NCBI GenBank assembly: GCA_945900785.1
Contig: CAMDJM010000002.1
Coordinates: forward strand, 45,724 to 109,723
Direction of reading: 5' to 3'
Length of the DNA stretch: 64,000 nucleotides
DNA from: Akkermansia muciniphila
GTDB taxonomy: Bacteria > Verrucomicrobiota > Verrucomicrobiia > Verrucomicrobiales > V1-33
Made by a program: the position numbers and the translations under genes. The notes below the pieces were generated by a model. The model made no database searches and was not told the DNA's origin. It saw only the letters and a program-made list of their open reading frames with translations. Positions 1 to 10,556 of the stretch are shown piece by piece. Positions within the stretch are counted from its first letter, which is position 1, and each line of letters starts with the position of its first letter.

Positions 1-955
1 CAGGATACAGCGTGCCTTGGGCGAGGATATCCACATTGGCCGCCGCTTCCCAGAAGACGTCGAGGAAGTTATTGCCGATGATGGTGCGCTTTTTCTCGGG
101 ATCGGTCTGGCCGGCAAGGGCGTTGAGAAATTGGTCAGCGGCATCAATGGTTTCGAGGTTCACGCCGAGTTGTTGGAACTGGGCCTGGACTTCGGCGACT
201 TCATTCAAGCGGAGCAGGCCGTTATTGACGAAGATGGCGCGATGCGGCACGCCCGCTTCTTTTAACAATACGGCAAGCACGGTGCTGTCCACGCCGCCGG
301 AGACACCGCAAACGACTTCCCGCCCGTGGCATTTTTCACGGATTTGGCCGATCAGTTCCTGCTTGAAGTCCTCGATGCGGAAGGGCTTGGCATCGGTGGC
401 GAGGGACAGGAAGTTTTTCAGGATGATCGGGCCCTCATGGGAATGGCTGACTTCCGGGTGGAACTGGATGCCGAAGATTTCCGGCCCGAACTGCAGGGCG
501 ACGGGGACGCCGTGCTGGTTTTTGCCGAGAATCGCCGCTCCCGGCGGGGGCTGCTTCACGGTATCGGAATGGCTCATCCAGATTTGCGCGGAAGGGCTGA
601 GCCCGGCAAAAAGGGAGTTATCGATGCAGGGCACCAACTGCGCCGGGCCATACTCACGGGTGTTCCCCGGCGCGACGCGGCCGCCGAGTTTTTTGGACAG
701 CAACTGCATTCCGTAACAAACCCCCAGAATCGGCACTTCCAGGCTTTGCAGGTAGTCCAGATCAATATCCGGTGCGCCTTCCTCGGTCACACTGCGGGGC
801 CCGCCACTGAGAATGACCGCCGCTGGAGTGCCGGTCTGCTTCAGTTCATGCGGTTGATACAGCTTGGAAAAGAAGCCCTGCTCGCGGATGCGGCGGACGA
901 TGAGTTGCGTGTATTGCGAGCCGAAATCGATGACGGCGATGTGTTGGGAATCCAT
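1..955 (-). CDS. guaA: GMP synthase (glutamine-hydrolysing), 3' part cut by window edge
   Basis: Minus-strand translation MDSQHIAVIDFGSQYTQLIVRRIRE...GVCYGMQLL...VCGVSGGVDSTVLAVLL: GATase-I and PP-loop (SGGVDS) motifs; no stop inside window. Confidence 0.95.
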   Translation of the reverse strand, partial: MDSQHIAVIDFGSQYTQLIVRRIREQGFFSKLYQPHELKQTGTPAAVILSGGPRSVTEEGAPDIDLDYLQSLEVPILGVCYGMQLLSKKLGGRVAPGNTREYGPAQLVPCIDNSLFAGLSPSAQIWMSHSDTVKQPPPGAAILGKNQHGVPVALQFGPEIFGIQFHPEVSHSHEGPIILKNFLSLATDAKPFRIEDFKQELIGQIREKCHGREVVCGVSGGVDSTVLAVLLKEAGVPHRAIFVNNGLLRLNEVAEVQAQFQQLGVNLETIDAADQFLNALAGQTDPEKKRTIIGNNFLDVFWEAAANVDILAQGTLYP

Positions 956-1003
956 GGGAGAAAATGGGGAAATGGGAAAAGTAGAAATGGGGAAATGGGC
1001 TAC
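956..1003. repeat. Low-complexity GGGGAAATGGGAAAA repeat directly upstream of guaA start
   Basis: gagaaaatggggaaatgggaaaagtagaaatggggaaatggg read directly; same motif family at 50661-50721. Confidence 0.7.
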
Positions 1004-1025
1004 CCAAGCGTCTGGATCCCATCCA

Positions 1026-2483
1026 TTACAGACTTTGATAGTTCACCGGCTCCTCGGTGACCACGATGTCGTGGGTGTGGCTCTCGCGGAGGCCGCCGGC
1101 AGTGATGCGGACGAAGGAGGCGCGGCTGCGGAGTTCGTGGAGATTGGCCGCTCCGAGATACCCCATGCCGGAGCGGAGGCCGCCCATGAGCTGGAAGACG
1201 ACTTCGCGCAGGCGGCCTTTGAAGGGGACGCGTCCTTCCACGCCTTCGGCGACGAGTTTGCCGCTGGCGTTTTGACCATAGCGGTCGCTGCTGCCGGCGC
1301 GCATGGCTTTGAGGCTGCCCATGCCACGGTATTCCTTAAACGTCCGGCCCTGGTAGTTGACCATGCTGCCAGGGCTTTCGCTGGTGCCGGCAAGCAGGGA
1401 GCCCAACATTACCAGATCCGCCCCACCGGCGAGCGCCTTAACAATATCCCCGGAATAGCGAATGCCGCCATCCGCGATGACGGCGACGCCTTTGCCCCGG
1501 GCATAGGCGGCCACGTTTTGGATCGCGGTGAACTGCGGCACGCCGACGCCGCTGATGACGCGGGTGGTGCAAATCGAGCCGGGACCGACCCCAACCTTCA
1601 CAGCACTGACCCCGGCATCGATCAAATCCTTCGCGCCATGCTCCGTGACCACATTGCCAGCCACCACCGGCAGGTCGCCATAGGTTTGCTTGAGCTGCCG
1701 CACCACATCCATCACCCGGGAAGTGTGGCCGGTGGCCGCATCAATGAAGAGCGCATCCGTCCCGGCTTGCACCAGGGCAGCGGCGCGTTCGAAACAATCC
1801 CCACCCACGCCCACGGCGGCGGCGACGAGCAGCCGGCCGCGTTTGTCCTTGGCGGCATGGGTGAACATCTCGCGCTTTTTGATATCCTGGGTGGTGATCA
1901 TCCCTGCCAGTTTGCCGGAGGCATCCACGAGAGGGAGTTTTTCGATGCGTCGGTCGTAAAGAATGGCGCGGGCTTCCTCCAGGGACGTGTTGGCTGGCGC
2001 TACCACGAGGTGGTCGCGCGGGGTCATCACGTCGCGGACGGTGGCTTTGGTGTCCTGAATATACCAAACATCCCGGCTGGTGACCATGCCGGCTAGGTTC
2101 CCCTCATCATCCACCACGGGGAAGCCCGCCACGCCGCGCTGATCCATGATGATCATGAGATTGGCTAAAGTCAGGTCCGGACTGACGGTGAAGGGTTGGT
2201 CGATCACGGTATTTTCCGAGCGCTTCACCCGGCGCACCTGATCCGCCTGCTGGGGGATCGGCATGTTCCGGTGAATCACCCCCAGACCGCCTTCACGGGC
2301 CAAAGCGATCGCCAATTCCGCCTCCGTCACCGTATCCATCGCCGAAGACAGGATCGGCACATTTAATTCCAAGCCCGGGGCCAGTTTCGTCCTCAAATCC
2401 GCTTCCGCAGGAAGGATCTCGGTCAATTGCGGGATCAGCAGCACGTCATCGAAGCTGAGTCCAAGAGGAATGTCGTCTATCAT
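1026..2483 (-). CDS. guaB: Inosine-5'-monophosphate dehydrogenase
   Basis: [14 protein letters not shown] region, [47 protein letters not shown]. Confidence 0.97.
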   Translation of the reverse strand: MIDDIPLGLSFDDVLLIPQLTEILPAEADLRTKLAPGLELNVPILSSAMDTVTEAELAIALAREGGLGVIHRNMPIPQQADQVRRVKRSENTVIDQPFTVSPDLTLANLMIIMDQRGVAGFPVVDDEGNLAGMVTSRDVWYIQDTKATVRDVMTPRDHLVVAPANTSLEEARAILYDRRIEKLPLVDASGKLAGMITTQDIKKREMFTHAAKDKRGRLLVAAAVGVGGDCFERAAALVQAGTDALFIDAATGHTSRVMDVVRQLKQTYGDLPVVAGNVVTEHGAKDLIDAGVSAVKVGVGPGSICTTRVISGVGVPQFTAIQNVAAYARGKGVAVIADGGIRYSGDIVKALAGGADLVMLGSLLAGTSESPGSMVNYQGRTFKEYRGMGSLKAMRAGSSDRYGQNASGKLVAEGVEGRVPFKGRLREVVFQLMGGLRSGMGYLGAANLHELRSRASFVRITAGGLRESHTHDIVVTEEPVNYQSL

Positions 2484-2707
2484 AAAGGTAAATCGGCCCG
2501 GTTGGCGTGGCCTTATACCCTCAGCGCTGTCATTCAGCGCCGGGGCAGTGTCAAACGGAAGAAATCATGGCCAGTCCTTCCCCAGGGTCCACTCAAGGAG
2601 AATTCCCCACCAAAAACGCCCTCAAAAAATGCAGAAAATTTGGCTGTCCCGTCCTGCTTCTCCCCCTCAGGTTGCAGACCTGCTTGAAATCCCACCGAAA
2701 TCCCGTC

Positions 2708-3949
2708 ATGCGTTTTTCCTCCTCCAGCCCTGCCCTGCCCCGCGCGACCCCAGGCCTGCGGTTTATGCGATGCTGCATCGCCGTCTTGGTGATCCCATGG
2801 CAGATTGCAGTCACCGCCGCACCACCCACCGCTGAGGCCGCCGCCACCACCAAAACCAAGTCCTTCACTCACCCAGGCTTATTGAATTCAAAGGCAGAAC
2901 TGGACTTCATCAGGGAAAAAATCCAGGCTAAAGCCGAACCTTGGCAGGCCATGTTCCAACGCCTGAAGCATTCTCCTTTTGGAAATCCCGCCTGGAGCCC
3001 AAAAGCCCGCCGGGCCATTGATGCCAATAGCAAAGAAGCATCCCAGGCCAATGACGATGCCACCGCCGCCTACACCCTGGCTCTCCTTTGGTATTTTACC
3101 GGAGACGAAGCCTGCGCGAAAAAATCAGCCGGCATCCTGAACGCATGGGCGGCTACCTTGGAGACCATCACCAGCCAGGACCAACAGAAGGAACTGGTCG
3201 CGGCGTGGTGCGGATCCGTCTTTCCCCTGGCCGGGGAAATCCTGCGCTCCAGCTATCCAAAATGGACGACGCCGGAAATCCAGCAATTCTCCCGCATGCT
3301 GCAGCAGGTGTTTTTGCCGGTGCTGCAGCCCGGTAATGCCAGCTTCAATGGCAACTGGGAACTGGCCATGGTGGATGCCCTCATGGCGATCGGCGTTTTC
3401 AATGACGACAAACCCACCTTCGACCGCGCTGTGGCTCTCTGGCGCCAGCGGGTGCCGGCCTGGCTCTACCTGAAAAAAGACGGCCCCCTGCCCCGCCCCC
3501 CGATCGGAGCCCCCGGCTTGGCCAGCGAAGCGGAACTGCGGAAATACTGGTTCAACCCGCCCGGGTTTTCCGATGGTCTCTGCCAGGAAACCTGCCGGGA
3601 CTACGGCCACCACTTCCAGCAGGGCCTGGCTTCCACGATCAATAGCGCGGAAATCGCTTGGCATCAGGGACTGGACCTCTACGCCGGAGAGGAAAAGCGG
3701 CTCACGGCGGCCCTGGAATTCCATGCCGGGCTCCTGCTCGGCGAGCCCTTGCCTATCGGGAGCCTGCCGGCCGGCTATCAAGCCTCTGGCCTGCAGCCCA
3801 CCTGGGAAATTGCCTGGCACCATTTCCACGGGCGCCGCCAGCTCCCGCTCCCCCTCACGGAACGCCTGCTCCGCACCAGGGTCCGCCCCATGGATTTCTC
3901 CTCCACGATCAACATGGCCTGGGAAAGCCTGACCCACGCCGGGCCTTGA
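2708..3949 (+). CDS. Secreted alginate-lyase-domain protein
   Basis: ORF 2507..3949; likely start ATG 2708 with signal peptide; HPGLLNSKAELDFIREKI...W, NGNWELAMVDALMAIGVF pattern typical of alginate lyase family proteins. Confidence 0.7.
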   Translation: MRFSSSSPALPRATPGLRFMRCCIAVLVIPWQIAVTAAPPTAEAAATTKTKSFTHPGLLNSKAELDFIREKIQAKAEPWQAMFQRLKHSPFGNPAWSPKARRAIDANSKEASQANDDATAAYTLALLWYFTGDEACAKKSAGILNAWAATLETITSQDQQKELVAAWCGSVFPLAGEILRSSYPKWTTPEIQQFSRMLQQVFLPVLQPGNASFNGNWELAMVDALMAIGVFNDDKPTFDRAVALWRQRVPAWLYLKKDGPLPRPPIGAPGLASEAELRKYWFNPPGFSDGLCQETCRDYGHHFQQGLASTINSAEIAWHQGLDLYAGEEKRLTAALEFHAGLLLGEPLPIGSLPAGYQASGLQPTWEIAWHHFHGRRQLPLPLTERLLRTRVRPMDFSSTINMAWESLTHAGP

Positions 3950-3964
3950 GGTAGGAAGCCGCCC

Positions 3965-4597
3965 TTACGCGCGGAAATTCCCATAGCACAGTTTTTTCAG
4001 GATAGCTCGGGGACTCAGATACCAACTGGCCCAGGTGAGGGGAGAATCCCCATTCATGTCTTTGGCATCAATCTGGGCCCCGGCATCCAGCTGCATCTGA
4101 ATGGTTTTTTCCGTGCCAAACGCCGCCGCGCGGTGCAGGGGCGTCTCCGCCCGGGTCCGGATATCGCGCATGAAGGCCTGGGTTTCCACGGATGGCCTGG
4201 TTACGCAATTGGGATCCGCCCCATTGGCCAGGAGCAATTTGAGCACCTGATCATGGCGTTGCCGCCCGGCGGTGCACAGGGCGGCATGCAACAGAGTCTC
4301 TCCGGTATCAGGCTGAGGGAAGTTGACGTCCGCCCCCTGTCCGATGAGATATTCGCAGAGCTGCGGATGTCCGTGGAAAACAGCCCCATTCAGGTCGTAG
4401 TTCTCCCCCAGTGACTGCAGTGACTCCCCCTGGGTTAGCAGATATTTAATAGCACTGACATCCCCGTGGTAGGCGCACCAATGAATGAGCGGTATTCCTC
4501 CATTGCCCAGCGAAACCGCCGGATGGCCCGATACAAGGTAATCGAACACCAGATCGGTTCGGCCGGCTTCAATCTGGTCGAGTTGGCTTTTGCTCAT
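3965..4597 (-). CDS. Ankyrin-repeat protein
   Basis: GGIPLIHWCAYHGDVSAIKYLL, GETLLHAALCTAGR...VLKLLLANGADPN, ETPLHRAAAFGTEKTIQMQLDAGAQIDAKDMNGDSPLTWA. Confidence 0.9.
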   Translation of the reverse strand: MSKSQLDQIEAGRTDLVFDYLVSGHPAVSLGNGGIPLIHWCAYHGDVSAIKYLLTQGESLQSLGENYDLNGAVFHGHPQLCEYLIGQGADVNFPQPDTGETLLHAALCTAGRQRHDQVLKLLLANGADPNCVTRPSVETQAFMRDIRTRAETPLHRAAAFGTEKTIQMQLDAGAQIDAKDMNGDSPLTWASWYLSPRAILKKLCYGNFRA

Positions 4598-5350
4598 AGC
4601 GCGATGGAGGTGAAAAGGGTGCCTGCAGGCTCCCGGGAGGATTGCTGGCACGTGAAGGAGGAGAGGTCTTGCTTACCTTTTGGCATTCAAGGGAAGCACG
4701 AAGGGATGGAAGCGGGCGACGGCTCCATATCCTTTTTGCTCAAGGACGTCCAGAACGATGCTCCGGGAATCCCCTTGGCTGAAGGGAGTGGGCGGATTGT
4801 CCGGTGAGGCGGTGTGGCATGGAGCCCAGCGGGAAGCGGCCGTTCCCTTTCATTCAGATTAAATTGAATTTCAGGTGCTTCCATTGACGCCCGGGGCTGG
4901 CTGGCTACGTAAGTGGATTGTTCTTTCCCATGCAGACCGCGCCGGCTGGCGGTTCTACCCCTTTCCTGCGGTGTGCGTGACTCCTGGTCCTTTGGGCCCG
5001 CTCCGATACAAAATTATGGAGGTCTGGTCAGCCCTACCGATGCCGCGCCTCTTTATAGGATGGCAGACGTTTGGTTCGTGCGGCCACCACCTGGTTTAAC
5101 TCTTGGGAACGAGAGCCTTCGACCATAGACGCCACCGCGGGTCCGGGAGGGGAAAGAGGGCTGGGAAAATGCTTAATCATTATTGTGTTGGGGGTTTTCA
5201 GCTGGGGAACGGGTGGATTTGGGAAATGCAGGGGAGGGTGGGTAGAACAGTCCCCGGCTCCAAAATTTGCTTTCATGCAAGCTGACCCATCAGTGACGAG
5301 GTCAAAGGAGCGGCGGGAGGGAGTGCTAGAAAAATCCATGAACCCATGGC

Positions 5351-5381
5351 TTGACAACTGTAACTATTGCTTATATACAGT
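5351..5381 (+). promoter_or_regulatory. Promoter TTGACA-N17-TATACA overlapping inverted repeat ACTGTA-N13-TACAGT (candidate GntR operator)
   Basis: ttgacaactgtaactattgcttatatacagt; IR 5357-5381 lies 11 nt upstream of ATG 5393. Confidence 0.7.
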
Positions 5382-5392
5382 AAAATCATCTT

Positions 5393-5800
5393 ATGAGCGA
5401 CGACGTCCCCCGCCTCTACCTGCCTCCGATTTCCCCGGCGGCTCCCGGGGCGCTGTATGATCAGATCGTGACGGGCTTGAAACGGGAGATCAGCGAGGGC
5501 CGCTTGCTGCCGGGCAGCGCGCTGCCGTCCTTCCGGCAATTGGCGGCGGACCAGATGGTCAGTCTGATCACGGTGAAGCGGGCCTACGAGGAGTTGGAAA
5601 AGGAAGGCATCATTTACCGCCGCCAGGGGTTGGGCACTTTTGTAGCGGAGCATGGGGGGAATCTCAGCCGGGAGTCCAAGTTGGCCCATGCCCGGGAACT
5701 GATCCGCGAAGCCGCGCGGGAAGCGCAGGAAGGCGGCATCCCCCAAGCCGCATTGCCGGAGTTTTTCCAGGAAACCCTCGATCACCTCACTAAACTATGA
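5393..5800 (+). CDS. GntR-family (YtrA-like) transcriptional regulator
   Basis: LYDQIVTGLKREISEGRLLPGSALPSFRQLAADQMVSLITVKRAYEELEKEGIIYRRQGLGTFV, short C-terminus; overlaps downstream ABC ATPase. Confidence 0.93.
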   Translation: MSDDVPRLYLPPISPAAPGALYDQIVTGLKREISEGRLLPGSALPSFRQLAADQMVSLITVKRAYEELEKEGIIYRRQGLGTFVAEHGGNLSRESKLAHARELIREAAREAQEGGIPQAALPEFFQETLDHLTKL

Positions 5801-6684
5801 AAACGCCAGCTATCGAAATCCGCGGTCTGCGCAAATCGTTCCCCCGGTTCACCCTGGGTCCGCTTGATCTCACGGTTCCTGCGGGGGCCATCTATGGCTT
5901 GATCGGGCCAAATGGGTCCGGAAAATCCACCACGCTGGACCTGCTCTTCGGCATGGGGGACCAGGATGCCGGCACCCTGCGGGCCGCTGGGTTTGATCAT
6001 GAATCCCAGGAACGCGAGATGAAACAGGTGGTGACCTATGCCAGCCCTGACACCTCTTTTGCCCTTTGGGGAAAAACCGGCCAGGCCATCCGCTTTGTGA
6101 GGAATTTTTATCCGGCTTGGGATGAGGCCCTATGCCTGCGGCTGCTGGATCTGTTCCGGCTGCATCCTGACGAAAAGATCGCCGCGCTCTCCTTTGGGGC
6201 CCGCACCAAGCTCTCGCTGCTGCTGGCCCTCTGTCCCACCCCCCAGGTGCTGGTGCTGGATGAACCGACCACCGGCTTGGATCCGGAATCGAAGCAGGTT
6301 CTTTTCAGTGAGTTGCTGAAGATGGTGCAGGATGAGCAGCGCACCGTGCTGATTTCCTCCCACCAGTTGCAGGATCTGGAACGCTTTGCCGATCATATTG
6401 GGATCCTGGCCAAGGGCCGGCTGCTCTGTGAGGGACCGGCCGCCAGTCTGGTGGCGCGGCACCGCATGGTGGAGTATTCCCTGGGGGATGCACCTGCCGT
6501 GCCCGCGATGTCAGGGTTTCATCTCCGGCGGCAGGAGGCGGGCCGCTGGCTGGCCGTGGTCGATATGGAGCTGCATCCAGCCCCCACCCTGGAAGCCCGC
6601 GGCCTGAGGATCCATTCCCAAACCGAACTTTCCCTTGAGGAGGTTTTCCTGGCGGTCACTGCCCAGGGAAAGGAGGCCGCATGA
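5797..6684 (+). CDS. ABC transporter ATP-binding protein
   Basis: GLIGPNGSGKST Walker A, LSFGARTKLSLLLAL, VLVLDEPTTGLDP. Confidence 0.95.
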   Translation: MKTPAIEIRGLRKSFPRFTLGPLDLTVPAGAIYGLIGPNGSGKSTTLDLLFGMGDQDAGTLRAAGFDHESQEREMKQVVTYASPDTSFALWGKTGQAIRFVRNFYPAWDEALCLRLLDLFRLHPDEKIAALSFGARTKLSLLLALCPTPQVLVLDEPTTGLDPESKQVLFSELLKMVQDEQRTVLISSHQLQDLERFADHIGILAKGRLLCEGPAASLVARHRMVEYSLGDAPAVPAMSGFHLRRQEAGRWLAVVDMELHPAPTLEARGLRIHSQTELSLEEVFLAVTAQGKEAA

Positions 6685-8003
6685 ATCCGGTCACGCTGGA
6701 TTTCATCCGCCGCTGGAATTGGGTCTTTGTCATCCATTTCGCCGCCACCACGCTCGGCTGGATCCTGTATAAGGAAGGCGCGAAGCTGCACTTCGAGATG
6801 CTGGCCGCCGTAGCGATGTCAATGGACTTCACCCGGGGATTGGTCCGCCCCTGCCTGGGCCTGCCGATCACCCGGCCAGTGCTGGCACGGGGCCTGTGGT
6901 TTGCCGTGGCCGCGGTCAGCCCGGTGCTGACCTTGCTGAGCATGATCACCGCTACTGGGTTTTGCCTGATTTTCAGATCGAACGGCCCCTCGTGGAGTCT
7001 GATGAGCTATCACCTCACCATTTCGGTGCTCCTTTCCGGGACCATGCAGTTTCTCCTGACCAGTCTGCCCACCCGGCCAGCGGCCACGCTTTCCGGGCGC
7101 ATCCGGGACACCGTGATCGGACTGGCCTGGGGCCTGAGCCTGTCCGCGACCTTATGGATCTCCTTCATGCTGCCGGCCGGCTGGGATGGGATCCTCGCCG
7201 GTGGCAGGATCCTCCTGCTCCTGCTGGTTGGATTATCCATCGCCTCCTGGTTCACCACCCGCTCCATACTGGTGGCGCGGGCAGAAACCCGGGCGGCGGT
7301 GCCCGCAAGCTCTGCCCTGCGCACGCCTTCTGCCGCCCTTTCCGGCTCCGGCGGATGGATGCTCTGGTTTCAGTTGGAACTCGGTCTGCTGATTCCCATG
7401 TGTGGGATGATCGTCATCATCATGGGGATGATGGAAGGCATGGCTCGCCTTTCCAGTTCGGGTGTCAGTGCGGCCATCGGAGGATCCGCCAATACCTACC
7501 TGACCCTGGGATTGGTGTGCAGCATGATCACCTTTCCCCTGTTTGCGAGGGCAGTCGGGGCGGCCCGGGTTTTCCGGGCGATGCCCATCACGCTGGGCCA
7601 GCAGGCGCTGCTTTTAACGGCACGCCCTTTCATCTATTGCCTGGCGCTTTTCAGCATGTTCGGGGTGGTATCGCTGGTGATGGGCCGCTCTTCGGGGGAA
7701 TTGTGGCACGCCCTTTCCATTTTCCTGCTGGTGGGTTCGCTCATGAGTTTATCACAGGCCGGGATGGTGCGTTTTCCCCGCTTCCCGGTGGCCGTCGGCA
7801 TGGGCGTAGTGCTGGCCCCAGCCATGGTGATCGCGATGCCGGTGCTGCTGCGCCAGGAAATTCCCTTCTATCAGCTCGCCGCGCCCGGCGGAGCTTGTCT
7901 GGTGGTCTCCTGGCTGCTGCACCGGCGCTGGCTTCTCAAGTCCAGTGAATTCTACCGCAGCCAACGTTGGCTGGCCATGATTTCCAAAGGAACTAACCGG
8001 TAA
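6681..8003 (+). CDS. ABC transporter permease / multi-spanning membrane protein
   Basis: 440 aa with many hydrophobic segments; ATGA overlap with ATPase gene. Confidence 0.8.
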   Translation: MNPVTLDFIRRWNWVFVIHFAATTLGWILYKEGAKLHFEMLAAVAMSMDFTRGLVRPCLGLPITRPVLARGLWFAVAAVSPVLTLLSMITATGFCLIFRSNGPSWSLMSYHLTISVLLSGTMQFLLTSLPTRPAATLSGRIRDTVIGLAWGLSLSATLWISFMLPAGWDGILAGGRILLLLLVGLSIASWFTTRSILVARAETRAAVPASSALRTPSAALSGSGGWMLWFQLELGLLIPMCGMIVIIMGMMEGMARLSSSGVSAAIGGSANTYLTLGLVCSMITFPLFARAVGAARVFRAMPITLGQQALLLTARPFIYCLALFSMFGVVSLVMGRSSGELWHALSIFLLVGSLMSLSQAGMVRFPRFPVAVGMGVVLAPAMVIAMPVLLRQEIPFYQLAAPGGACLVVSWLLHRRWLLKSSEFYRSQRWLAMISKGTNR

Positions 8004-8053
8004 ACGGAATCTCCAGGTTCTGGTGACCGCTTCCGGCAAGCTGGAGCGGAACC

Positions 8054-8770
8054 TCAATTCCGGCTGGTGAGGGACATGAGCAAACGCAGGACATACCAGA
8101 AGAGGGTCGCCAGGCTGGAGAAAAGGCCCAAAGCGGCGGCGACATACTGGGAGGTATGATAGTGGTGGATCACGTTGGAAGTTTGATAAAGGATTATAGC
8201 CCCCACGAGCAGGAGCATCGCACCGGTAAACCAAAGGCCAAGATTAAACCCGAAAACAATGCCGACTACGATGGTCACCAAGGCCACGATGCAGCCGACT
8301 TTCAGGAATCCAGCGAGGAAGGAAAAATCCTTGCCAGTGGTGAAGGCGACCCAGGTGAGCCCGACGAAGACACCCATGGTGATCAGGCCCGCGCGCATGA
8401 TGATGCCTTCACCGCCAACACTTGAAGCGATCAGCAGCAAGGGGCACAGGATCAGCACTTCCGCCACCACGTAGAGCCCCAATCCCAGGTATTGCGTGCG
8501 GAGGCTGGTGGCAGAAAGAGCCCATTTATTCGCGATGTGGGAAACGAGCATAAAAATCCCGATCACGATCAGCCATGAAAAACGCCCGCCCATCATGAGC
8601 TGCGCCAATGCTGGTGCCAGTGGGGTGGCCATGATCATGGTTTCCAAGACGATAAAAGCTCCCAGAGCCCCGGCGACATGGAGGTAGGTCTGGCGGATGA
8701 AGGTGGTGCGGTCCACCTCGGAGGCACTGGCGGCGGAGGAATAATCCTGGTGCGGATAATAGTCGTTCAT
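8054..8770 (-). CDS. Bax inhibitor-1 / YccA family membrane protein
   Basis: ORF 8054..8830, likely start MNDYYPHQDY at 8770; FIRQTYLHVAGALGAFI, multiple TM, GLTWVAFTTGKDFSFLAGFL. Confidence 0.85.
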   Translation of the reverse strand: MNDYYPHQDYSSAASASEVDRTTFIRQTYLHVAGALGAFIVLETMIMATPLAPALAQLMMGGRFSWLIVIGIFMLVSHIANKWALSATSLRTQYLGLGLYVVAEVLILCPLLLIASSVGGEGIIMRAGLITMGVFVGLTWVAFTTGKDFSFLAGFLKVGCIVALVTIVVGIVFGFNLGLWFTGAMLLLVGAIILYQTSNVIHHYHTSQYVAAALGLFSSLATLFWYVLRLLMSLTSRN

Positions 8771-8892
8771 GATTGGTTTGGTGGTTAAATTGGGAGCAGG
8801 TGACCGCGCAACATAACGGAAGCGGACCAAGGTTCAAATTCTGGATGAATTTTTATTTATCTTTTTCACCCCGCAGGCCACCTGAAAAAACA

Positions 8893-8920
8893 AAACCCCG
8901 GCCAGGGCAGGCCGGGGTTT
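8893..8920 (-). terminator. Rho-independent terminator for the TPR gene
   Basis: Perfect 11-bp stem AAACCCCGGCC/GGCCGGGGTTT, 6-nt loop, followed on minus strand by TGTTTTTTC. Confidence 0.9.
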
Positions 8921-8977
8921 GGGGAAAACGGAGGGAAGATTACCAGACCGGGGAACCGATGGCACCCGTCCAAGGCT

Positions 8978-10369
8978 TCAATAAGAGCTTTCCACGCGGG
9001 TGGCCACGTCCTTGTAGCCGTAGTCCACTTCGTAGATTTGCTTGAAGGCGTCAAGGAATTCCTCCTTGCGGCCCATTTTCTCGAGGATGTTCCCCAAGGT
9101 GTATAGGATCTCCTTTTTCACCGCATCGAGAGTGGGGATTTCGCCCGCGGCTTCCTGAAGCTGGCGGACGCCAAGATCGAGCATGTTCTTGGCTTCGTAA
9201 CACTTGGCCAGGGCCAGCATGGCTTTGTTCCGGATCGCGGGGTTGTTCTTGGCGCGCTGGAGTTCGGGGATCGCCTCGGTGGGGTGTCCGGCATTGAAAA
9301 GGTTGATGCCTAATTCGAAGCGGAGCTGGGGATCGGTGGGGTTCCGCTCCACGCGGTCACGGGAAGTGGTGACCAGTTTTTCGATACGCACCTGCTGCAG
9401 GTCTTTCAATTGCTCACGGGCCGCCTCGGCGGAATCGGCAGTCGGGTCGGCGTCAATCGTGGCCTGGAGCTGGGCGATGGTGGACTCGTCCAGGCGGTCC
9501 TGGATTTTGTTGACTTTTGTTTCCAGGGAGGCGTCCCCATTGCTGAGCTGCAGCGCCCACTGGAAATAGGAGAGGGCACTCGCGTAGTCGTCCAGGCGCT
9601 CGTAGAGTTCACCAATCTTGCGCGAGGTGTCCACGTTATTGGGGTCAGCCTCGTATTCGGCACCCAGATAGGCCAGTTGCTCCATCATCTGCTCCTTGGT
9701 GGCACCGATGCGGTTTTGGGCCTCCAGTTGTTTGGCCTGCTCCTGGTTTTTGAGGAGCTTGCGGAAGTCGCCGCCATCGCCCCCCTCCCACTTCTGCTTG
9801 TTCATGGACTGCCGGGCATTGGCATTGGTCACCCCGCGGCGGGCTTCCCCATCGGAGTTGTCCACCTTCAGAATGTTGTTGAACACCACGATGGCCTTCT
9901 CCGGATCGTTGATATTCATGTAGTGCTCCGCCAGCTTATGCATGTTCTTGATGTTGCTCGGATGACCTTTCATGATCATCTCCAGGCCGAAGGCAGCGGT
10001 CTGCTCCATCTTCGCGGCATTGGCGGCAGTGAAGAGCATTTCATTCGCCGAAGGGTTGAAGGGGTCCGTGGCGAGGATTTCCTCAAGGTCATAGAGCACG
10101 CCGAGCGGGTCCGCAGCGGCCTTGGTTTTGAGCTTCATCACGGCGAGGGCCGAGGTATCGATGAGCTTCTTTTTGCCGGAGTGGGCCAGCGCTGCAGCGG
10201 TGCGCAGCGTCTTGCGGCCTTCCAGAAAACTGGGCACTTCCTTAATAATGGGCAGCAGCAGCTGGACGGCGTAGCTGGCATTTTGCATTTTGACCGAGGC
10301 AGCGGCTTTATCAAAAAGGCTGCGGTGGGCAGGGGACAAATCGGTGGGGGTGGTTACGGCTTCTGACAT
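8978..10369 (-). CDS. Tetratricopeptide-repeat protein
   Basis: 463 aa; repeated helical TPR-like units (EKAIVVFNNILKVDNSDGEARRGV, DDYASALSYFQWALQLSNGDASLETKV, GHPTEAIPELQRAKNNPAIRNKAMLALAKCY). Confidence 0.8.
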   Translation of the reverse strand: MSEAVTTPTDLSPAHRSLFDKAAASVKMQNASYAVQLLLPIIKEVPSFLEGRKTLRTAAALAHSGKKKLIDTSALAVMKLKTKAAADPLGVLYDLEEILATDPFNPSANEMLFTAANAAKMEQTAAFGLEMIMKGHPSNIKNMHKLAEHYMNINDPEKAIVVFNNILKVDNSDGEARRGVTNANARQSMNKQKWEGGDGGDFRKLLKNQEQAKQLEAQNRIGATKEQMMEQLAYLGAEYEADPNNVDTSRKIGELYERLDDYASALSYFQWALQLSNGDASLETKVNKIQDRLDESTIAQLQATIDADPTADSAEAAREQLKDLQQVRIEKLVTTSRDRVERNPTDPQLRFELGINLFNAGHPTEAIPELQRAKNNPAIRNKAMLALAKCYEAKNMLDLGVRQLQEAAGEIPTLDAVKKEILYTLGNILEKMGRKEEFLDAFKQIYEVDYGYKDVATRVESSY

Positions 10370-10556
10370 GGTGGGAATGGGAAATGGAATGGCACGGGTA
10401 TTTATCTAAGGCAATCGGTGTGCCGCAACAAACTTTTTTTTGTTTAAGTCGGGAACTGCTCCAGCGGCGCATTTTACCTTGCGCACCAGTCGGGTGGCTG
10501 CTTCTATCACGCAGTCCTGCACGCTGGACCTTTTTTATCCCAGTCCCCATCCATTT

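Noticed and set aside
864-2096. 410-aa plus-strand ORF
   Set aside because: Antisense to guaB; composition (H/G/D/A-rich) is a typical shadow ORF of GC-rich coding DNA
3125-3937. 270-aa minus-strand ORF
   Set aside because: Antisense shadow of alginate-lyase-like gene
4652-5350. Several short ORFs in the gap before the GntR gene
   Set aside because: No start context, codon bias or motif support; left unannotated
8810-8850. Possible tRNA T-arm (ggttcaaattctgg)
   Set aside because: No matching acceptor stem, D-arm or anticodon arm around it; no tRNA or rRNA gene could be supported in the window
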